From Bedellia somnulentella (taxonomy: Eukaryota; Arthropoda; Insecta; Lepidoptera; Bedelliidae): a DNA stretch of 64,000 nt. Position 1 is the stretch's first letter. Each line of letters starts with the position of its first letter. This document shows positions 10,363 to 20,781 of this stretch, one piece after another. A program made the translations under genes and the position numbers. Below the pieces are notes generated by a model. The model saw nothing but the letters and a program-made list of their open reading frames with translations. It was not told the origin of the DNA and searched no databases. The stretch lies in the NCBI GenBank assembly GCA_963576735.1, contig OY755190.1, forward strand, positions 2,721,695 through 2,785,694. Reading direction: 5' to 3'.

Positions 10363-11586
10363 TATATATCTGGTTTCCGCCCTTGCCATAGTACTGTAAC
10401 GGCTTTGATCAAAATAACTGATGACATGCGTTTGGGAATGCATAAGGGACTGCTGACTGTTTTAGCACTGCTTGATTTTAGTAGCGCCTTTACGGTTGAC
10501 TTCGAAATATTACTTGCTTTACTTCGTTCTCTTAACATATCTCCAACGTTAGTTGACTGGTTTCGTAGTTATCTTCTGGGGCGTCGGCAGCGCATTCACC
10601 TCAAAGATGCCATGTCTCCGTGGATTGAGTTAAATGCCGGTGTTCCACAAGGTAGTGTGTTGTCTCCTCTCTTATTCGCTATATTTATTAACTCCATTTC
10701 TCATAAACTTACTTCTTCCTACCACCTTTATGCAGATGATCTTCAGATTTACACACAGGCTAATTTTGACCAAATAAATATGTCCATAAGCTTAATTAAT
10801 AATGATTTAATGCAAATTTTGAAATGGAGTGAAGCATATGGATTGAAAGTTAATCCGAATAAAATGCAAATAATTATAGTTGGTAGCTCACGAATTGTTT
10901 CCAAGATTGACTATAAATCACTACCGCCTGTTTTATTTGATGGCACATCCATTTCTTTCAGCGCTGCTGTAAAAAACCTTGGTGTGATGATAGATAGTAC
11001 CTTATCTTGGGTACCGCAACTGGAATTAGTAAGCCGGAGGCTGTTTGCGTCAGCAGGGTCCCTCAGGAGGCTACGTAACTTTCTCCCTACTGCTACCAAA
11101 ACTTCGTTAGCCCAATCTCTTCTACTACCTATTCTTGATTATGCTGACACCTGCTATCTCGATCTAACTGAAGATCAACTGAACAAACTTGAACGCTTAC
11201 AAAACTTATGTATTAGGTTTATTTTCGGACTGCGTAAATATGACCCTGTCTCTGCGTATCGCAATAAACTTCAGTGGCTTCCAATTCGTCTCCGCCGGAA
11301 TGCACATACTCTGTCTCTCTTGTACTCTATCTTGTTTAATCCTGCCACCCCCTCCTACCTTAGAGAGCGTTTCCAATTCCTTCACTCTTCACATGACCTC
11401 AATCTGCGTTCTTACCACAATCTTTTGTTGAGTACCCCTTCCCATTCCACCAATTTTTACAGTTCCTCCTTTACCGTCCAGGCTGTACAACTATGGAACG
11501 GTCTTCCTGTAGAGGTGCGATTAGCCAAGTCTCTCCCTATTTTCAAGAAAATGGAAAAAAAACACTTCCTCTCCGAAACATTATAA
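10363..11586 (+). pseudogene. 5-prime-truncated LINE reverse transcriptase (CR1-like)
   Basis: An open frame that begins inside the RT domain: the in-frame text SGFRPCHSTVTAL precedes the first Met-like codon, and a stop lies just upstream at 10360-10362. It encodes most of a reverse transcriptase: LLDFSSAF (the usual SSAFD motif has Val in place of the catalytic-side Asp, FTVD), GVPQGSVLSPLLF and the catalytic YADD (as YADDLQIY). A C-terminal domain follows with LQWLPIRLR and VQLWNGLP, typical of CR1/Kiri-like elements. The endonuclease is lost. This is normal 5-prime truncation during target-primed reverse transcription. The frame is still open for over 400 codons, so the insertion is not very old. 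Confidence 0.75.
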
Positions 11587-11799
11587 TATTATTTGTGTTG
11601 CATACAAAAGTTTATATATTCTATTATATATTAAGTCGTAAAATGTATATATGTATTTTATTTAAAAATCTTTAAATATATTGCATATGTATTGTATTTA
11701 TTGAATATTATTTATTTTATGGAATACTATCTGTATCTGTAAGTGTATTAGAACTTAATAAATATTTAGTAATACTTAAAATAGATAGATAATAGTTTG

Positions 11800-12012
11800 A
11801 TGAATAATTTTAGTTTTTAAGCAAATCAGTTTAATTTATTGGACATCTACCGAACATGTTTTTAATCCAGCAATTTTTTTCATTAATGGGTTGTCTGGAA
11901 GAGATCGCTCTTAGTGATAAGACCGCCAGTTGTACTTTGGCTTTTATACCGATCTTTTTTTGTAATTGTTGTTTTTATTTTGTAATGTGCAATAAAGAGT
12001 TTTATTATTATT
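11800..12012 (+). mobile_element. LINE 3-prime end with (TTA)n tail
   Basis: Non-coding text containing GGGTTGTCTGGAAGAGATCG, TAAGACCGCC and GTGCAATAAAGAG, followed by a short TTATTATTATT tail. I recognise this as the 3-prime end of a LINE (RTE-type in my memory) very common in Lepidoptera. It may be separate from the reverse transcriptase fragment just upstream. Its (TTA)n tail is where the Dong/R4-like element inserted. Confidence 0.6.
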
Positions 12013-12035
12013 TTGGGTATGACATTTAGTTCCTC

Positions 12036-12084
12036 GCCTCTCCCATGGCCGAAAAAGAAAATATAAATTTTAAATGGGAGAGGC
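12036..12084 (-). promoter_or_regulatory. 3-prime UTR hairpin of the Dong-like element
   Basis: GCCTCTCCCAT (12036-12046) and ATGGGAGAGGC (12074-12084) are perfect 11-base inverted repeats around a 27-base AT-rich loop, just before the element's 3-prime end. In R2-type elements the reverse transcriptase binds a structured 3-prime UTR to start copying. By analogy this stem may do the same here (inference). Confidence 0.45.
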
Positions 12085-12117
12085 GGTACTCCCCGACAAG
12101 AGCACAGTCGGTCGGGG

Positions 12118-15100
12118 TCAGGGAGTCAGGTTCAAGAACCGACGGACGATCCGAGCCGTATCGAGCAGCACCGCTTTCTGCATCTGTGCTGGAACCGACA
12201 CGCCACAGAAATCCAACCGCCTCAAGTTGGTCGCGAGGCTGGTTGGAATTAACCCGTTCGCGGACAAAACAATTGGGATTATTTCTGTCGAAGTCACACC
12301 CCACATGTCGGTGATCTCGTGAGCCAGATCGAGATATTTCCGACGCTTCTTGGTGTCGGCTTTCACGAGACCCTCGTCATGAGGGATAGTGACATCCACT
12401 AGAAACACCCTCGACTGCGACCGATCCCATACCACGATATCAGGCTTATTCGCTAGAATAGTCCTGTCCGTGATAACGGATCGGTCCCAATAGATTTTGG
12501 CACGGTCGTTTTCTAGGATTGGCTCCGGCAGATACTTGTAATACGGCAGCCTCTGTTGCAAGAGTCCGTATTTCAGAGCGAGCTCCTGATGCAGGATTTT
12601 GGCTGCTTGGTTGTGTCTGTGCAAGTACTCAGTGTTAGCAAGAGCCGAACAACCGGAAATAACATGCCTAAGTGACTCTCCGGGACGGCCACATGCTCGA
12701 CAAACGTCTGTGGTACCGTCCTTTAGGATGTATTTCCGATAGTTCCACGTCTTGATAACCTGGTCTTGTATTGCACAGACAAAACCTTCGGTTTCCCCAA
12801 AGAGGTCCCCGAAACGCAGCCAATGCAGGGAGGCTTTACGGTCCACGAAAGGTTCGTGAAGTACCTTGTAAAACCTCCCGTGCAGCTCCTTCTCTTTCCA
12901 TACGGACTCCCGATCAGAGGTGCTAAGTACCTCCGGGGTTCGCCAATCCTGTGAGGCCAACGATAAGGGAGTCAGTCCTTTATCACTAGCGACCACCTCT
13001 CCCCGAATACTATCATCCGTCATCGTCAAAAAATAGTTTCTGAGGTTGCATACCTCGCGGTTGTGCATGGTTTTGGCACTCAAGAGGCCTCGACCACCAC
13101 ACTTCCGCGGGATATACAATCTCATAACCGACGACCTCGGATGATGCATTCGATGAGAGGTCATCATCGTGCGGACTCGTCTGTCCAGAGCGTCGAGTTC
13201 GGTCTGAGTCCATCTGAGCACGCCAAATGTGTACATCAGTACAGGCATGACCCAGGAGTTAATGGCTCGGATCTTATTAACGCCTGACAAGTAGCTATTA
13301 AGCACACTTTTCAGGCGTTCATAAAACTCCTCGCAAACACCCTGTTTCACGTCTGCCACCTTCACACCGATGGTTTGTGACATGCCCAGATACCGGTATG
13401 TTTCAGCCTCGGAGAGTGCCCTCAAATGATTGGTGCCGACATCGACACCATCAGAGTGCACGACATGCCCCTTCTCAACATGGATGACCGCACACTTATC
13501 GACCCCGAGCTCCATCTTGACGGAACCACTGAAATCGTTAGTGATCGTCAGTAGCTCCGCCAATCTGTCAGCCGTGGGGGCGTAAAGCTTCAGGTCATCC
13601 ATGTAAAGGAGATGAGGCAAGCGTGGTCCGCCTCTCCGAAACTGAAAGCCCGTCCCCGAATTCTCCAAGAGTGTACTTAGAGGATTCAGGGCCAAGCAAA
13701 ACCAAACTGGACTCAGGCAATCGCCCTGGAAAATCCCTCGCCTTATATCAATTTGGTCATCCGCATCCGTCATCCGCTGACCGTCTAGACTCAGGATCGT
13801 TCTCCAGCACCCCATACATTGCCCGAGGAAGTGTCGAACTGCACTATCAATTTTGTACAGCTCGAGGACCCTCATGAGCCATGTATGAGGTACCGAATCG
13901 AACGCCTTCCTGTAGTCTATCCAGCCAGCGGAGAAGTTCCGACGGTTGCGTTTGACCAGTTGGCCTACGACCGCGTCGATGAGGAGCAGCTCCTTGCTAC
14001 CGCGACTACCGCCCCTACATCCGTTCTGAGCTCCAGATATCACATTGTTATCAACAATGTGTTGAGTAATCTTGGAGCTCAGAACGGATGTTAAGGTCTT
14101 GTAAATTGTACAAAGACAAGTAATGGGGCGGTATTGTGATGGATCCGCGGTAGCATCGCTCTTTGGAGCTAAATGAGTGACCCCAGTAGTTAAGAAGTTC
14201 GGGAGCGTCCCACTCTCGAGGGCGCTTTGGAACTGACGGGCGAGAGTAGCGTGACAGCGCGTGAACCCCTTCAACCAGTAATGGTGCAATCCATCCGGCC
14301 CCGGACTTTTCCAGTTCGGAGCCTTACGGATCGCAGCCACCACATCCTCCTCGGATATGTTGACGGGGTTCATGGGCGCTATGGGCTCGCACGCTCCCTC
14401 GACCGCCTCGAACCATCGGCCCTCTTCGTGATCAACAGGCAGCGACCAAAGCCCACGCCAAAAGGCAACTACATCTGCTTTTTCCGGTCGCTGACCTGTC
14501 GTAACCACGTCGGGACGCTCCAAAGTTCTGTAGAACTTCTTCTGGTCACTCATGAAGAGACGATTCTGTTGGTACCTCTTTACCCTTTCAGAATATCGCC
14601 TAATTCGCTTACCCCAAGCAGCGATCTTCTGCTTCAGATCATCGATGCGCTCCACCAGTCTACAGGCAAACTCCGGTGAGTTGTCAAAGACATTCTCACC
14701 AGGGAATGCCTCCCTGACGAAGCGCACCACCCTCGGCCTATTGTTGCCTGATCTGAAGCTGGTCAGTTTGCCGATGAGGACCCTGGCCCTTGTGATACGG
14801 CTTTCAATCCGCCTCATCCAGGCTGGTCTAGTTCTAGTCCTGGGACTAGTACTGCCAGCCTGGCGGGAGCCACCAGCTCTTGTTGGCGGCATCCTGACGC
14901 CGACAATTTGACAAACTGTCATCGCGGCGCCAAAGAGAATTGAACCCGTATCCCAAAGGTCCATGCTGCTCTCTAAAAATGAGGGCAGCATGTTATTGAC
15001 GGCCTCAACGACATCCCGAACCTTGATGCTGAGAGGAACTCGGGGCAGCCTTGGCCTCCTTTCGAGAGGCACTTGGCGATATTCCAGGATCGTCTCTTCG

Positions 15101-15720
15101 AGTGCGCTCCTCACCAAATCCAAATCCAGGGAGACCGTTCCCCAATCGCTTTCCGCACCACCCACATCCGGCAGGTTAGCAATTGGCTCCCTCCGTACTT
15201 CCCGTTCAGGGACTGGAGGGAGAACCTGCAAAGGTGGCTCTTCGTCTAGCGGGGGAACAGTCTCGCGTCGCAATTGTTCGAGTTCGGTAGTGCTAAAAAG
15301 TTCTGAGCGCTGTATGTACCGAAGTCGATCCGCCAGGTTTTGTTCTGTGACGGTCAAATTGGGCTCCAGCCGCAGAAATTCGCGGTACATTGCTGCCCGA
15401 TAACCCGTCCGTCCAGTTCTTGAACCCGAGGCCCTAATATAGGCCCGCATGGCATTCCTGTTCATTTCGACCGTCCATGCCATGCGGCGCCTTGTTCCAC
15501 CAGCGGCGGGCACCGACTGCTGGGACTGAGTTGCCCCAGTCCCAACCGATGCCAAGCCATCTGGTGGCTGAGGTGGTCGCGCAGACCGGCCAGGTGGTCG
15601 AGCCGGTCCGCGGCGGCTGGGGGACCGCATGCTGCCACGTCCAGCCCCAGCTCCAGACGTGCCCCTTCGATCACCCAAGGGAAGCGGCCCTATACGCTCA
15701 TCGTTTCTATTTCGTTCCAT
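12118..15720 (-). CDS. Dong/R4-like ORF: reverse transcriptase with PD-(D/E)XK endonuclease
   Basis: An intact 1200-residue polyprotein of a site-preferring LINE. Residues 1-80 are Pro/Arg/Gly-rich. Residues about 80-155 match the N-terminal helical block of R4-clade proteins (MRAYIRASGS, NLTVTEQNLADR). The reverse transcriptase covers about 465-780, with WKSPGPDGLHHYW, IDYRKAFDSVPH near 601, GIFQGDCLSP and catalytic YMDD at 706-709. A C-x2-C-x8-H-x4-C knuckle lies at about 1007-1024. The restriction-like endonuclease follows, with KPDIVVWD at about 1092 and VFLVDVTIP at about 1105. The classic N-terminal C2H2 fingers of R2 are not seen, which fits R4/Dong. The base composition (GC near 55 percent) stands out against the AT-rich surroundings. 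There are no stops or shifts, so the element may still be competent. Confidence 0.88.
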   Translation of the reverse strand: MERNRNDERIGPLPLGDRRGTSGAGAGRGSMRSPSRRGPARPPGRSARPPQPPDGLASVGTGATQSQQSVPAAGGTRRRMAWTVEMNRNAMRAYIRASGSRTGRTGYRAAMYREFLRLEPNLTVTEQNLADRLRYIQRSELFSTTELEQLRRETVPPLDEEPPLQVLPPVPEREVRREPIANLPDVGGAESDWGTVSLDLDLVRSALEETILEYRQVPLERRPRLPRVPLSIKVRDVVEAVNNMLPSFLESSMDLWDTGSILFGAAMTVCQIVGVRMPPTRAGGSRQAGSTSPRTRTRPAWMRRIESRITRARVLIGKLTSFRSGNNRPRVVRFVREAFPGENVFDNSPEFACRLVERIDDLKQKIAAWGKRIRRYSERVKRYQQNRLFMSDQKKFYRTLERPDVVTTGQRPEKADVVAFWRGLWSLPVDHEEGRWFEAVEGACEPIAPMNPVNISEEDVVAAIRKAPNWKSPGPDGLHHYWLKGFTRCHATLARQFQSALESGTLPNFLTTGVTHLAPKSDATADPSQYRPITCLCTIYKTLTSVLSSKITQHIVDNNVISGAQNGCRGGSRGSKELLLIDAVVGQLVKRNRRNFSAGWIDYRKAFDSVPHTWLMRVLELYKIDSAVRHFLGQCMGCWRTILSLDGQRMTDADDQIDIRRGIFQGDCLSPVWFCLALNPLSTLLENSGTGFQFRRGGPRLPHLLYMDDLKLYAPTADRLAELLTITNDFSGSVKMELGVDKCAVIHVEKGHVVHSDGVDVGTNHLRALSEAETYRYLGMSQTIGVKVADVKQGVCEEFYERLKSVLNSYLSGVNKIRAINSWVMPVLMYTFGVLRWTQTELDALDRRVRTMMTSHRMHHPRSSVMRLYIPRKCGGRGLLSAKTMHNREVCNLRNYFLTMTDDSIRGEVVASDKGLTPLSLASQDWRTPEVLSTSDRESVWKEKELHGRFYKVLHEPFVDRKASLHWLRFGDLFGETEGFVCAIQDQVIKTWNYRKYILKDGTTDVCRACGRPGESLRHVISGCSALANTEYLHRHNQAAKILHQELALKYGLLQQRLPYYKYLPEPILENDRAKIYWDRSVITDRTILANKPDIVVWDRSQSRVFLVDVTIPHDEGLVKADTKKRRKYLDLAHEITDMWGVTSTEIIPIVLSANGLIPTSLATNLRRLDFCGVSVPAQMQKAVLLDTARIVRRFLNLTP

Positions 15721-15927
15721 TTTACGATGAGCGAAGATTCACCCGGGGTTTCACTCACTTGCCCCGGGGAGACCGTTGTCACCCTATTCAGCGCTGGGAC
15801 CAGTTTGTAGACACGGTCAACACCTACAAACTCAAGCGCAGACTATTTGCAAAGCCGGAATGGCAGACATATCATCCTGCCATTCCAACAATGGGCGGTG
15901 GGGTCGTCACATCCCTACGCCTTTTAT
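15721..15927 (-). promoter_or_regulatory. 5-prime leader of the Dong-like element
   Basis: About 205 bp upstream of the ORF carries several perfect inverted repeats, for example GGAATGGCAG...CTGCCATTCC (15858-15886) and TTTGTAGA...CTACAAA (15803-15829). Such structure is expected of a 5-prime leader that lacks its own promoter. A self-cleaving ribozyme, known from R2, is possible but could not be folded by eye. Confidence 0.35.
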
Positions 15928-15991
15928 TTTTATTATTATTATATTTGCGCATGTTTTTTAAACCCTACATTAAAGCATTATTGTGGTTGCT

Positions 15992-16236
15992 AAGTAGTGT
16001 CGGCTTAGAATAACACTACCCCATTTCTGCTGGTGAGTGTACGTAAGAGGTGACTAACGGTATTGGGGCTTTTTAGGGATATTTGGGCGATGCGGTTGGA
16101 GACCCATCACCAACAACCTTTATTTTGCCATCTTTTCCTCACTCAAATTTCTTAAAAAGGCTGAAGAACTTCTAGTTCCTTAGCTCTTGCTACCCCTTCT
16201 AGGGATTTATAGCCGTGAGTATATGTATGTATGTGG
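15992..16236 (+). repeat. SINE-1 copy
   Basis: A complete plus-strand SINE-1 from TAGTGTCGGCTTAGAATA to GCCGTGAGTATATG and a short TATG tail. It lies just beyond the 5-prime end of the Dong-like element. Confidence 0.8.
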
Positions 16237-16669
16237 TTTGAAACTGTTTATAGTGAGAATTGCATATATTTTTAAGCTATCCGTTTTGGGTAAAAACTTG
16301 AGTTGAGCAGCTGAAGTGGTCTGCGGGAAACATGACTGATACATACATACTGAGCCAGAGCCTATTTTGCAAATAGAGACAAATACTTTTTAAAATTTCG
16401 TAATAAAGTTACTTCATAAATTCCATAGAAGATAAATGAGGTAAAAAAAATCAAATAATGCATAGATAAAGCTATTATATAATCAACTAGGTTACCAGGC
16501 AAAAGTTATTTTGTCATATTATTTTTTTTGGAAATTTCTAGTCTATAATGTAAAAATGAAATATTCGTTTAGGAGGATAAAAAAATGTTACAAACATATT
16601 ATAAGACCTACTAAATTTATGTTCAAAATTTCATTCAAATCGGTTCAGCCGTTTCGGAGCAGTTTGGTG

Positions 16670-17050
16670 ACAAATATTCATATTCATATTCGTTTATTGC
16701 TTCATGTGGTATACATAGGTGGTACAATTTATAGAAGTAGCCGTAACATGAGCCCTGCAAGGGCACTGCAATGCCTTAAAATAATTTACACAAGAACATT
16801 TAAATTTAAACATTCTTTTTTAAACATATTGTATTAGCTTAAATAACTAGGTATCTTAATAATAATATATATTTATAATTATATGTATTGCGTGAAGTAT
16901 ATGTTAGTTGTTAATAGGTTTGTGTGACTAGGTAGTTGTATGTGAGGTAGGTTGTTTGAAGTAATTATGTGTGTGTTTATAGAATGTCTGTTAATTTACG
17001 GATATTCAGTCTTGTAGAAAATCATAAATACTGAGACACGTGAATTTTAA
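16670..17050 (-). mobile_element. LINE 3-prime end relic
   Basis: Read on the minus strand, the text ends GAAGCAATAAACGAATATG with a (TATGAA)-type tail. Before it lie a GC-richer hairpin (GCCCTTGCAGGGC) and AT-rich 3-prime UTR sequence. This is the usual look of a 5-prime-truncated LINE end; the family is not identified and no coding remains. Confidence 0.4.
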
Positions 17051-17084
17051 TGTTAAAAATAACAAAGTCATTCAAATTATTGAA

Positions 17085-17236
17085 TGTTTTGACATGAAAA
17101 CCTCATGTGGGGATTATTACTTATAAATAAAAGATGAATTTGAATTTTGAAGAAAAATTCTTTTTTATTTCCCGCCGATATGTCGAAATTTTTCTTTCCT
17201 TTATTCATCTTTTATTTATTAGTAATAGCAAAGTAC
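17085..17236 (+). repeat. tRNA-fold-back retroposon, tRNA part deleted
   Basis: It has both outer arms of the tRNA-bearing family (CATGAAAACCTCATGTGGGG, TAAATAAAAGATGAATTT, then GTCGAAATTTTTCTTTCC and CATCTTTTATTTATTAGTAA), but the tRNA-like core is gone. The arms are inverted copies of each other. It is best read as a collapsed fold-back copy. Confidence 0.55.
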
Positions 17237-17526
17237 TTATAAATAGCAAGTAAAGTACGCTACTTCACACATCTAATAACGACATTTAGCGAAGTGAGTT
17301 CTCGTAAAGAATGCTCGCCTGCGAATATGTTACGTCACATTTGATGACGTCATTTCGGAGTCATTACCGCCTCTCATGTTGCAGTCATTCCGCGGGTTTC
17401 ATTATCCTATTAGCTTTTTTATAACTAATTTAAAATAAATTTTGCATGGGGATGCAAAGCAATTGTAGACCACCATTATTATATTACTACATTAATACAT
17501 ATGCTCAATATATAATATATTTGCTG

Positions 17527-17766
17527 TGTAGTGTCGGCTTAGAATAGCACTACCCCATTTCTTCCGGTGGGTGTACGTAAAAGGCGACTAACGGTATTGG
17601 GGCTTTTAAGGGATTTTTGGGCGATGCGGTTGGAGACCCATCACCAAGAACCTTTATTTCACCATCTTTTCCCCACGCACCTTCCAAAAGTGGCTGAGGA
17701 ATTTCTAATTCCTTAGCTCTGGCTACCCCTTTATTGGGATTTATAGCCGTGAGTATATGTATGTAT
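17527..17766 (+). repeat. SINE-1 copy, left half of a tail-to-tail pair
   Basis: A nearly consensus plus-strand SINE-1, from GTGTAGTGTCGGCTTAGAAT to GCCGTGAGTATATG (its 3-prime tail block is 17721-17766). It abuts an inverted copy. Confidence 0.85.
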
Positions 17767-17988
17767 ATGCTCAAGGCCATAAATCCCAAAAATGAGTAGC
17801 CAGAGTTTCAAAGCTAGAAACTCCTCAGCCACATTTGAAAGTCTATAGACGATAAGATGGTAGAAATAAAGTATCGTTTGTGATGGGTCTCCACGATCAC
17901 CCAAAGACCACATACAAAAGCCTCATACCTTCAGTCGCCTCTTATGACACCCCTGGGTAGAAAAGGTTAGAATGTCACTAACATTCTA
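17767..17988 (-). repeat. SINE-1 copy, right half of a tail-to-tail pair
   Basis: A minus-strand SINE-1 of the 'ACACCCCTGGGTAGAAA' subtype, more diverged than its partner. Its head end runs directly into the small MITE at 17989. Confidence 0.75.
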
Positions 17989-18128
17989 ACGCCCCATTTC
18001 TGAATTGAATATTCCAGCTGAGACCAACTTAAGTATCGTTCTGTCGCATTGAAATCCTAACAACTGAATGAGACAAAACGATACTTAAGTCGTTCTCAGC
18101 TTGAATACTCAATTCAGAAATCAGGCGT
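17989..18128. repeat. Small MITE with about 42-bp inverted ends (uninterrupted copy)
   Basis: The ends read ACGCCCCATTTCTGAATTG on the left and, inverted, ACGCCTGATTTCTGAATTG on the right. They continue through AGCTGAGA and CTTAAGTATCGTT, so the arms are about 55 bp in a 140-bp element. This copy provides the uninterrupted site for the related copy at 47133-47515, which holds a tRNA retroposon. Confidence 0.75.
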
Positions 18129-18218
18129 AAGACATTACTACTTGTACACGGCAAAAAAAAATAAGATAATGAAAAAGAGATAGAATATTATTATTTTAAT
18201 GACAAAAAGACTAGTGGC

Positions 18219-18365
18219 TGTGTAATGTCGGCTTAGAAAAGCACTTACCTTATACTTCTTCCCGCCGCCGGTGTCAATAATTTGGTGAGTAATATGACTG
18301 GACTCCCATCACCATCATTTTTTATTTCACATTCGTTTCAAAAGCAGCTGAGGCATTTCTAGTTA
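18219..18365 (+). repeat. SINE-1 relic
   Basis: The head and part of the body are recognisable (GTGTAATGTCGGCTTAGAA, GACTCCCATCACCATCA), while the CTACCCC tail is missing. It runs straight into SINE-2 sequence at 18366. Confidence 0.55.
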
Positions 18366-18665
18366 TGACGCTTCGATGAGGGTTCAAATCCCGGGTCAGG
18401 CTTAAACCAATGTCTTTTCTATAGACATATGTGAAGTTAATTTTTCATGGTTGTTAACGGTGAGGAAAAACATCGTTAGGATACCCATATGGCTGAGTTG
18501 TTCTTAGTCATGTGATAGTGTATTCGTACAAATCAGCGATAAGCCTGCCCCTATAACGTGGATACTCTAATTCAGTTGACAATGTCACGTGATGTTCAAA
18601 AGTATTGGTATCTCTACCAAATCCTTCGGGGATATTCAGCGTGAACGTTTGAGTTTTGAGTTGAA
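18366..18665 (+). repeat. SINE-2 copy (tRNA-derived)
   Basis: It starts inside a tRNA-like head with the pol III B box GGTTCAAATCC (18381-18391). The family body follows: CATGGTTGTTAACGGTGAGG, ATGGCTGAGTTG, CTTAGTCATGTGATAGTG, CACGTGATGTTCAAAAGT. The end is CCTTCGGGGATATTCAGCG plus TGAACGTTTGAG. The A box is not visible, so the 5-prime end is cut. Confidence 0.65.
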
Positions 18666-18740
18666 GCTTCGTCAACCCCTCTTAGGATTTGTGACCATAA
18701 TCTTTGGCTGCAAATGTAGATTATTGAAACCAAGTATATG

Positions 18741-18988
18741 CATACATACATTTATACATATACTCACGGCTATAAATCCAGGGGTAGCCAGAGCTAAGGA
18801 ATCAGAAATTCCTCAGCCACTTTTGGAAAGTTGAATGGGGAAAAGATGGTAAAATAAAGGTTGTTGGTGATGGGTCTCCAACCGCATCGCCCAAAAATCC
18901 CTTTAAATCCCCAATACCGTTAGTCGCCTCTTACGTACACCCGCCGGAAGAATTGGGGTAGTGCTATTCTAAGCCGACACTACACAGC
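18741..18988 (-). repeat. SINE-1 copy
   Basis: A nearly consensus minus-strand copy from a (CATA)n tail through CACGGCTATAAATCC to CGACACTACACAGC. The CTAGAAGG bases next to CTACCCC are deleted. Confidence 0.82.
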
Positions 18989-18989
18989 A

Positions 18990-20770
18990 CAAGTATATGC
19001 AAATACTTTCATGTTTTACAGTTGAAGATGTTTCAAGTTATGTGCCAAGTTAAGTTATAGCGGGTATATTCAGAAATTATGACGTCATGAAACAAGCCCA
19101 GTTTATCGTCCGTGGTTATTAATGGCTATGTCGTTTATTTACTTTACAACAGCCGTGTTCTTAGTTATAAAATATGATATAAAGAGTAATAAATGTATGT
19201 TTGAATTGCCTATGAAACTTAACTAGGTTTTACGGTTATGATCGGTGGTTATTGTTACGGTAATTTACTGACTTTGTGATGAAGTATTTCTGTCATATAT
19301 GGATAAAAAATTTTTTTGCTCATGTTGAGTGACCGTACTTTTTTGATTTCAATTTTTAATGAGTATATACGTTGTAAATATAGTTTAAGAAATCTTCTAC
19401 AAAACAACAATTCTACAGTGACTGCAACATTCATTATTATTTATGGTATGTAAATTGATACTTGATACTTTATCTACAACGCATGACCAGTCAGTATTGT
19501 CTTACCACTACATATATATACCCTCATACTCACTGTTATAATCCCAAAACGGGGTAGCCAGAGCTCATAAATTAGAAATTCTGTAGTCGCAAGTAGTATT
19601 AAACTTGATTTAGAATACACTACTACAACACACGTCAGCTATTATGTCAAGCCTGTATATATTTATTTAGTATACTTACTCCGCAAATCTTCACGCCTAT
19701 CACATCTGCTGCGATCCTACAAAATAACTTTTCCTTTACTGTTAAAGACTATACTATGTCCAAACTTCTGAATTCTAAATAGTTAAATATAATACCTTAT
19801 TATTGTATTAAACATATTAAATGGTTTTTTTTCTCAATTTTCAGTTGTTTTAATATGACGACCGATATTTTCTAGCCTTTGAAACTAGAAAGAAATACAC
19901 ATATATGTAGGTTTATTCTAGAATTACAATGCACCCACATTTACGACTTAATAAATGGTTTTAACACTTTGAGATAAAAAAATATATTATTTATATGGTT
20001 ACATAACATCTCAAAACTCAAGTTAGCCCCAAAGTAAGTATAACTTAGTTACTATTGGTATGGGATATCTCAACTATATATTTTTATAACAACATAATTA
20101 AACAGACATAAATAACAACAAAGACTAAAAAAACAAACATAATTCATATAACCTTTGTGCTCAGCGGGAATAGAATCCGCGGTTTCGGGACCCAGAAGCT
20201 AGTAACCTATTAACGGACATCGGAACAAAAACACTAAGTCTGTTTATTTTGCAACCTAGAAATGAGTACCTAGAATTGCAAATTATTTAGAGAACCTTCC
20301 GCTAGAACAAAACTAGATAGGTGTTATTTAAATGAGTCCCAAATCCGCTAATGATTTAATTCAAGAGGAAAATCCTATCATGCGGTCCCGCGGGATTTCA
20401 CTCTGCATTAATTTTATTTGGATCGTAATTTTGATTTAAATTACGCTTTCATGAAATTGACGGAACTAATTTAATGTTATTTCCCTAAGGTCTTTTAGGA
20501 ATGACGTGACGTCAGATCATGCGTTTTAGTATGTTAGTTCTTACTATTCGAATTAAGCAGAAAATCAGAGGTGCTAATGATAGGATATTTACGTTTCTTT
20601 GCAAATATTATTCACCCCATTTGCATCAATAATTAATCTAACAATTTGAAAATAACTGTTTGTCTTTGTTTAACTTCTTTTATTTGTTCTACCGGGTGCC
20701 AGTAGCGTTGAGAAGATTGTTTAACGTACTTAAGAAGTGTAACAATTAAATACTCGTAAAATGTACCGTA
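18990..20770. other. AT-rich stretch with a short SINE-1 piece
   Basis: Nothing coding. A decayed minus-strand SINE-1 end lies at about 19511-19590 (CTCACTGTTATAATCCC, GGGGTAGCCAGAGC). Around 20160-20225 a short GC-richer block (GGGAATAGAATCCGCGG) weakly resembles the T arm of a tRNA-derived SINE. Confidence 0.4.
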
Positions 20771-20781
20771 TATGTAATGTA

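Larger units (their letters stand above)
12013..15927 (-). mobile_element. Dong/R4-like non-LTR retrotransposon, apparently full length
   Basis: A single-ORF, site-preferring LINE flanked on both sides by TTA repeats (12001-12012 and about 15928-15941). This is what is known for Dong elements, which target (TAA)n. The minus-strand unit has about 205 bp of 5-prime leader, one 1200-codon ORF, and about 105 bp of 3-prime UTR containing a stem-loop. No LTRs or AP endonuclease are present. Clade assignment rests on the IDYRKAFDSVPH motif and the C-terminal endonuclease. Confidence 0.8.

Noticed and set aside
14227..14679. Plus-strand open frames within 12.1-15.9 kb
   Set aside because: They are shadows caused by the GC-rich Dong-like ORF on the other strand.
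15721..15927. HDV-like self-cleaving ribozyme at the 5-prime end of the Dong-like element
   Set aside because: Such ribozymes are known in R2-type elements and inverted repeats are present, but the required double pseudoknot could not be built by eye.
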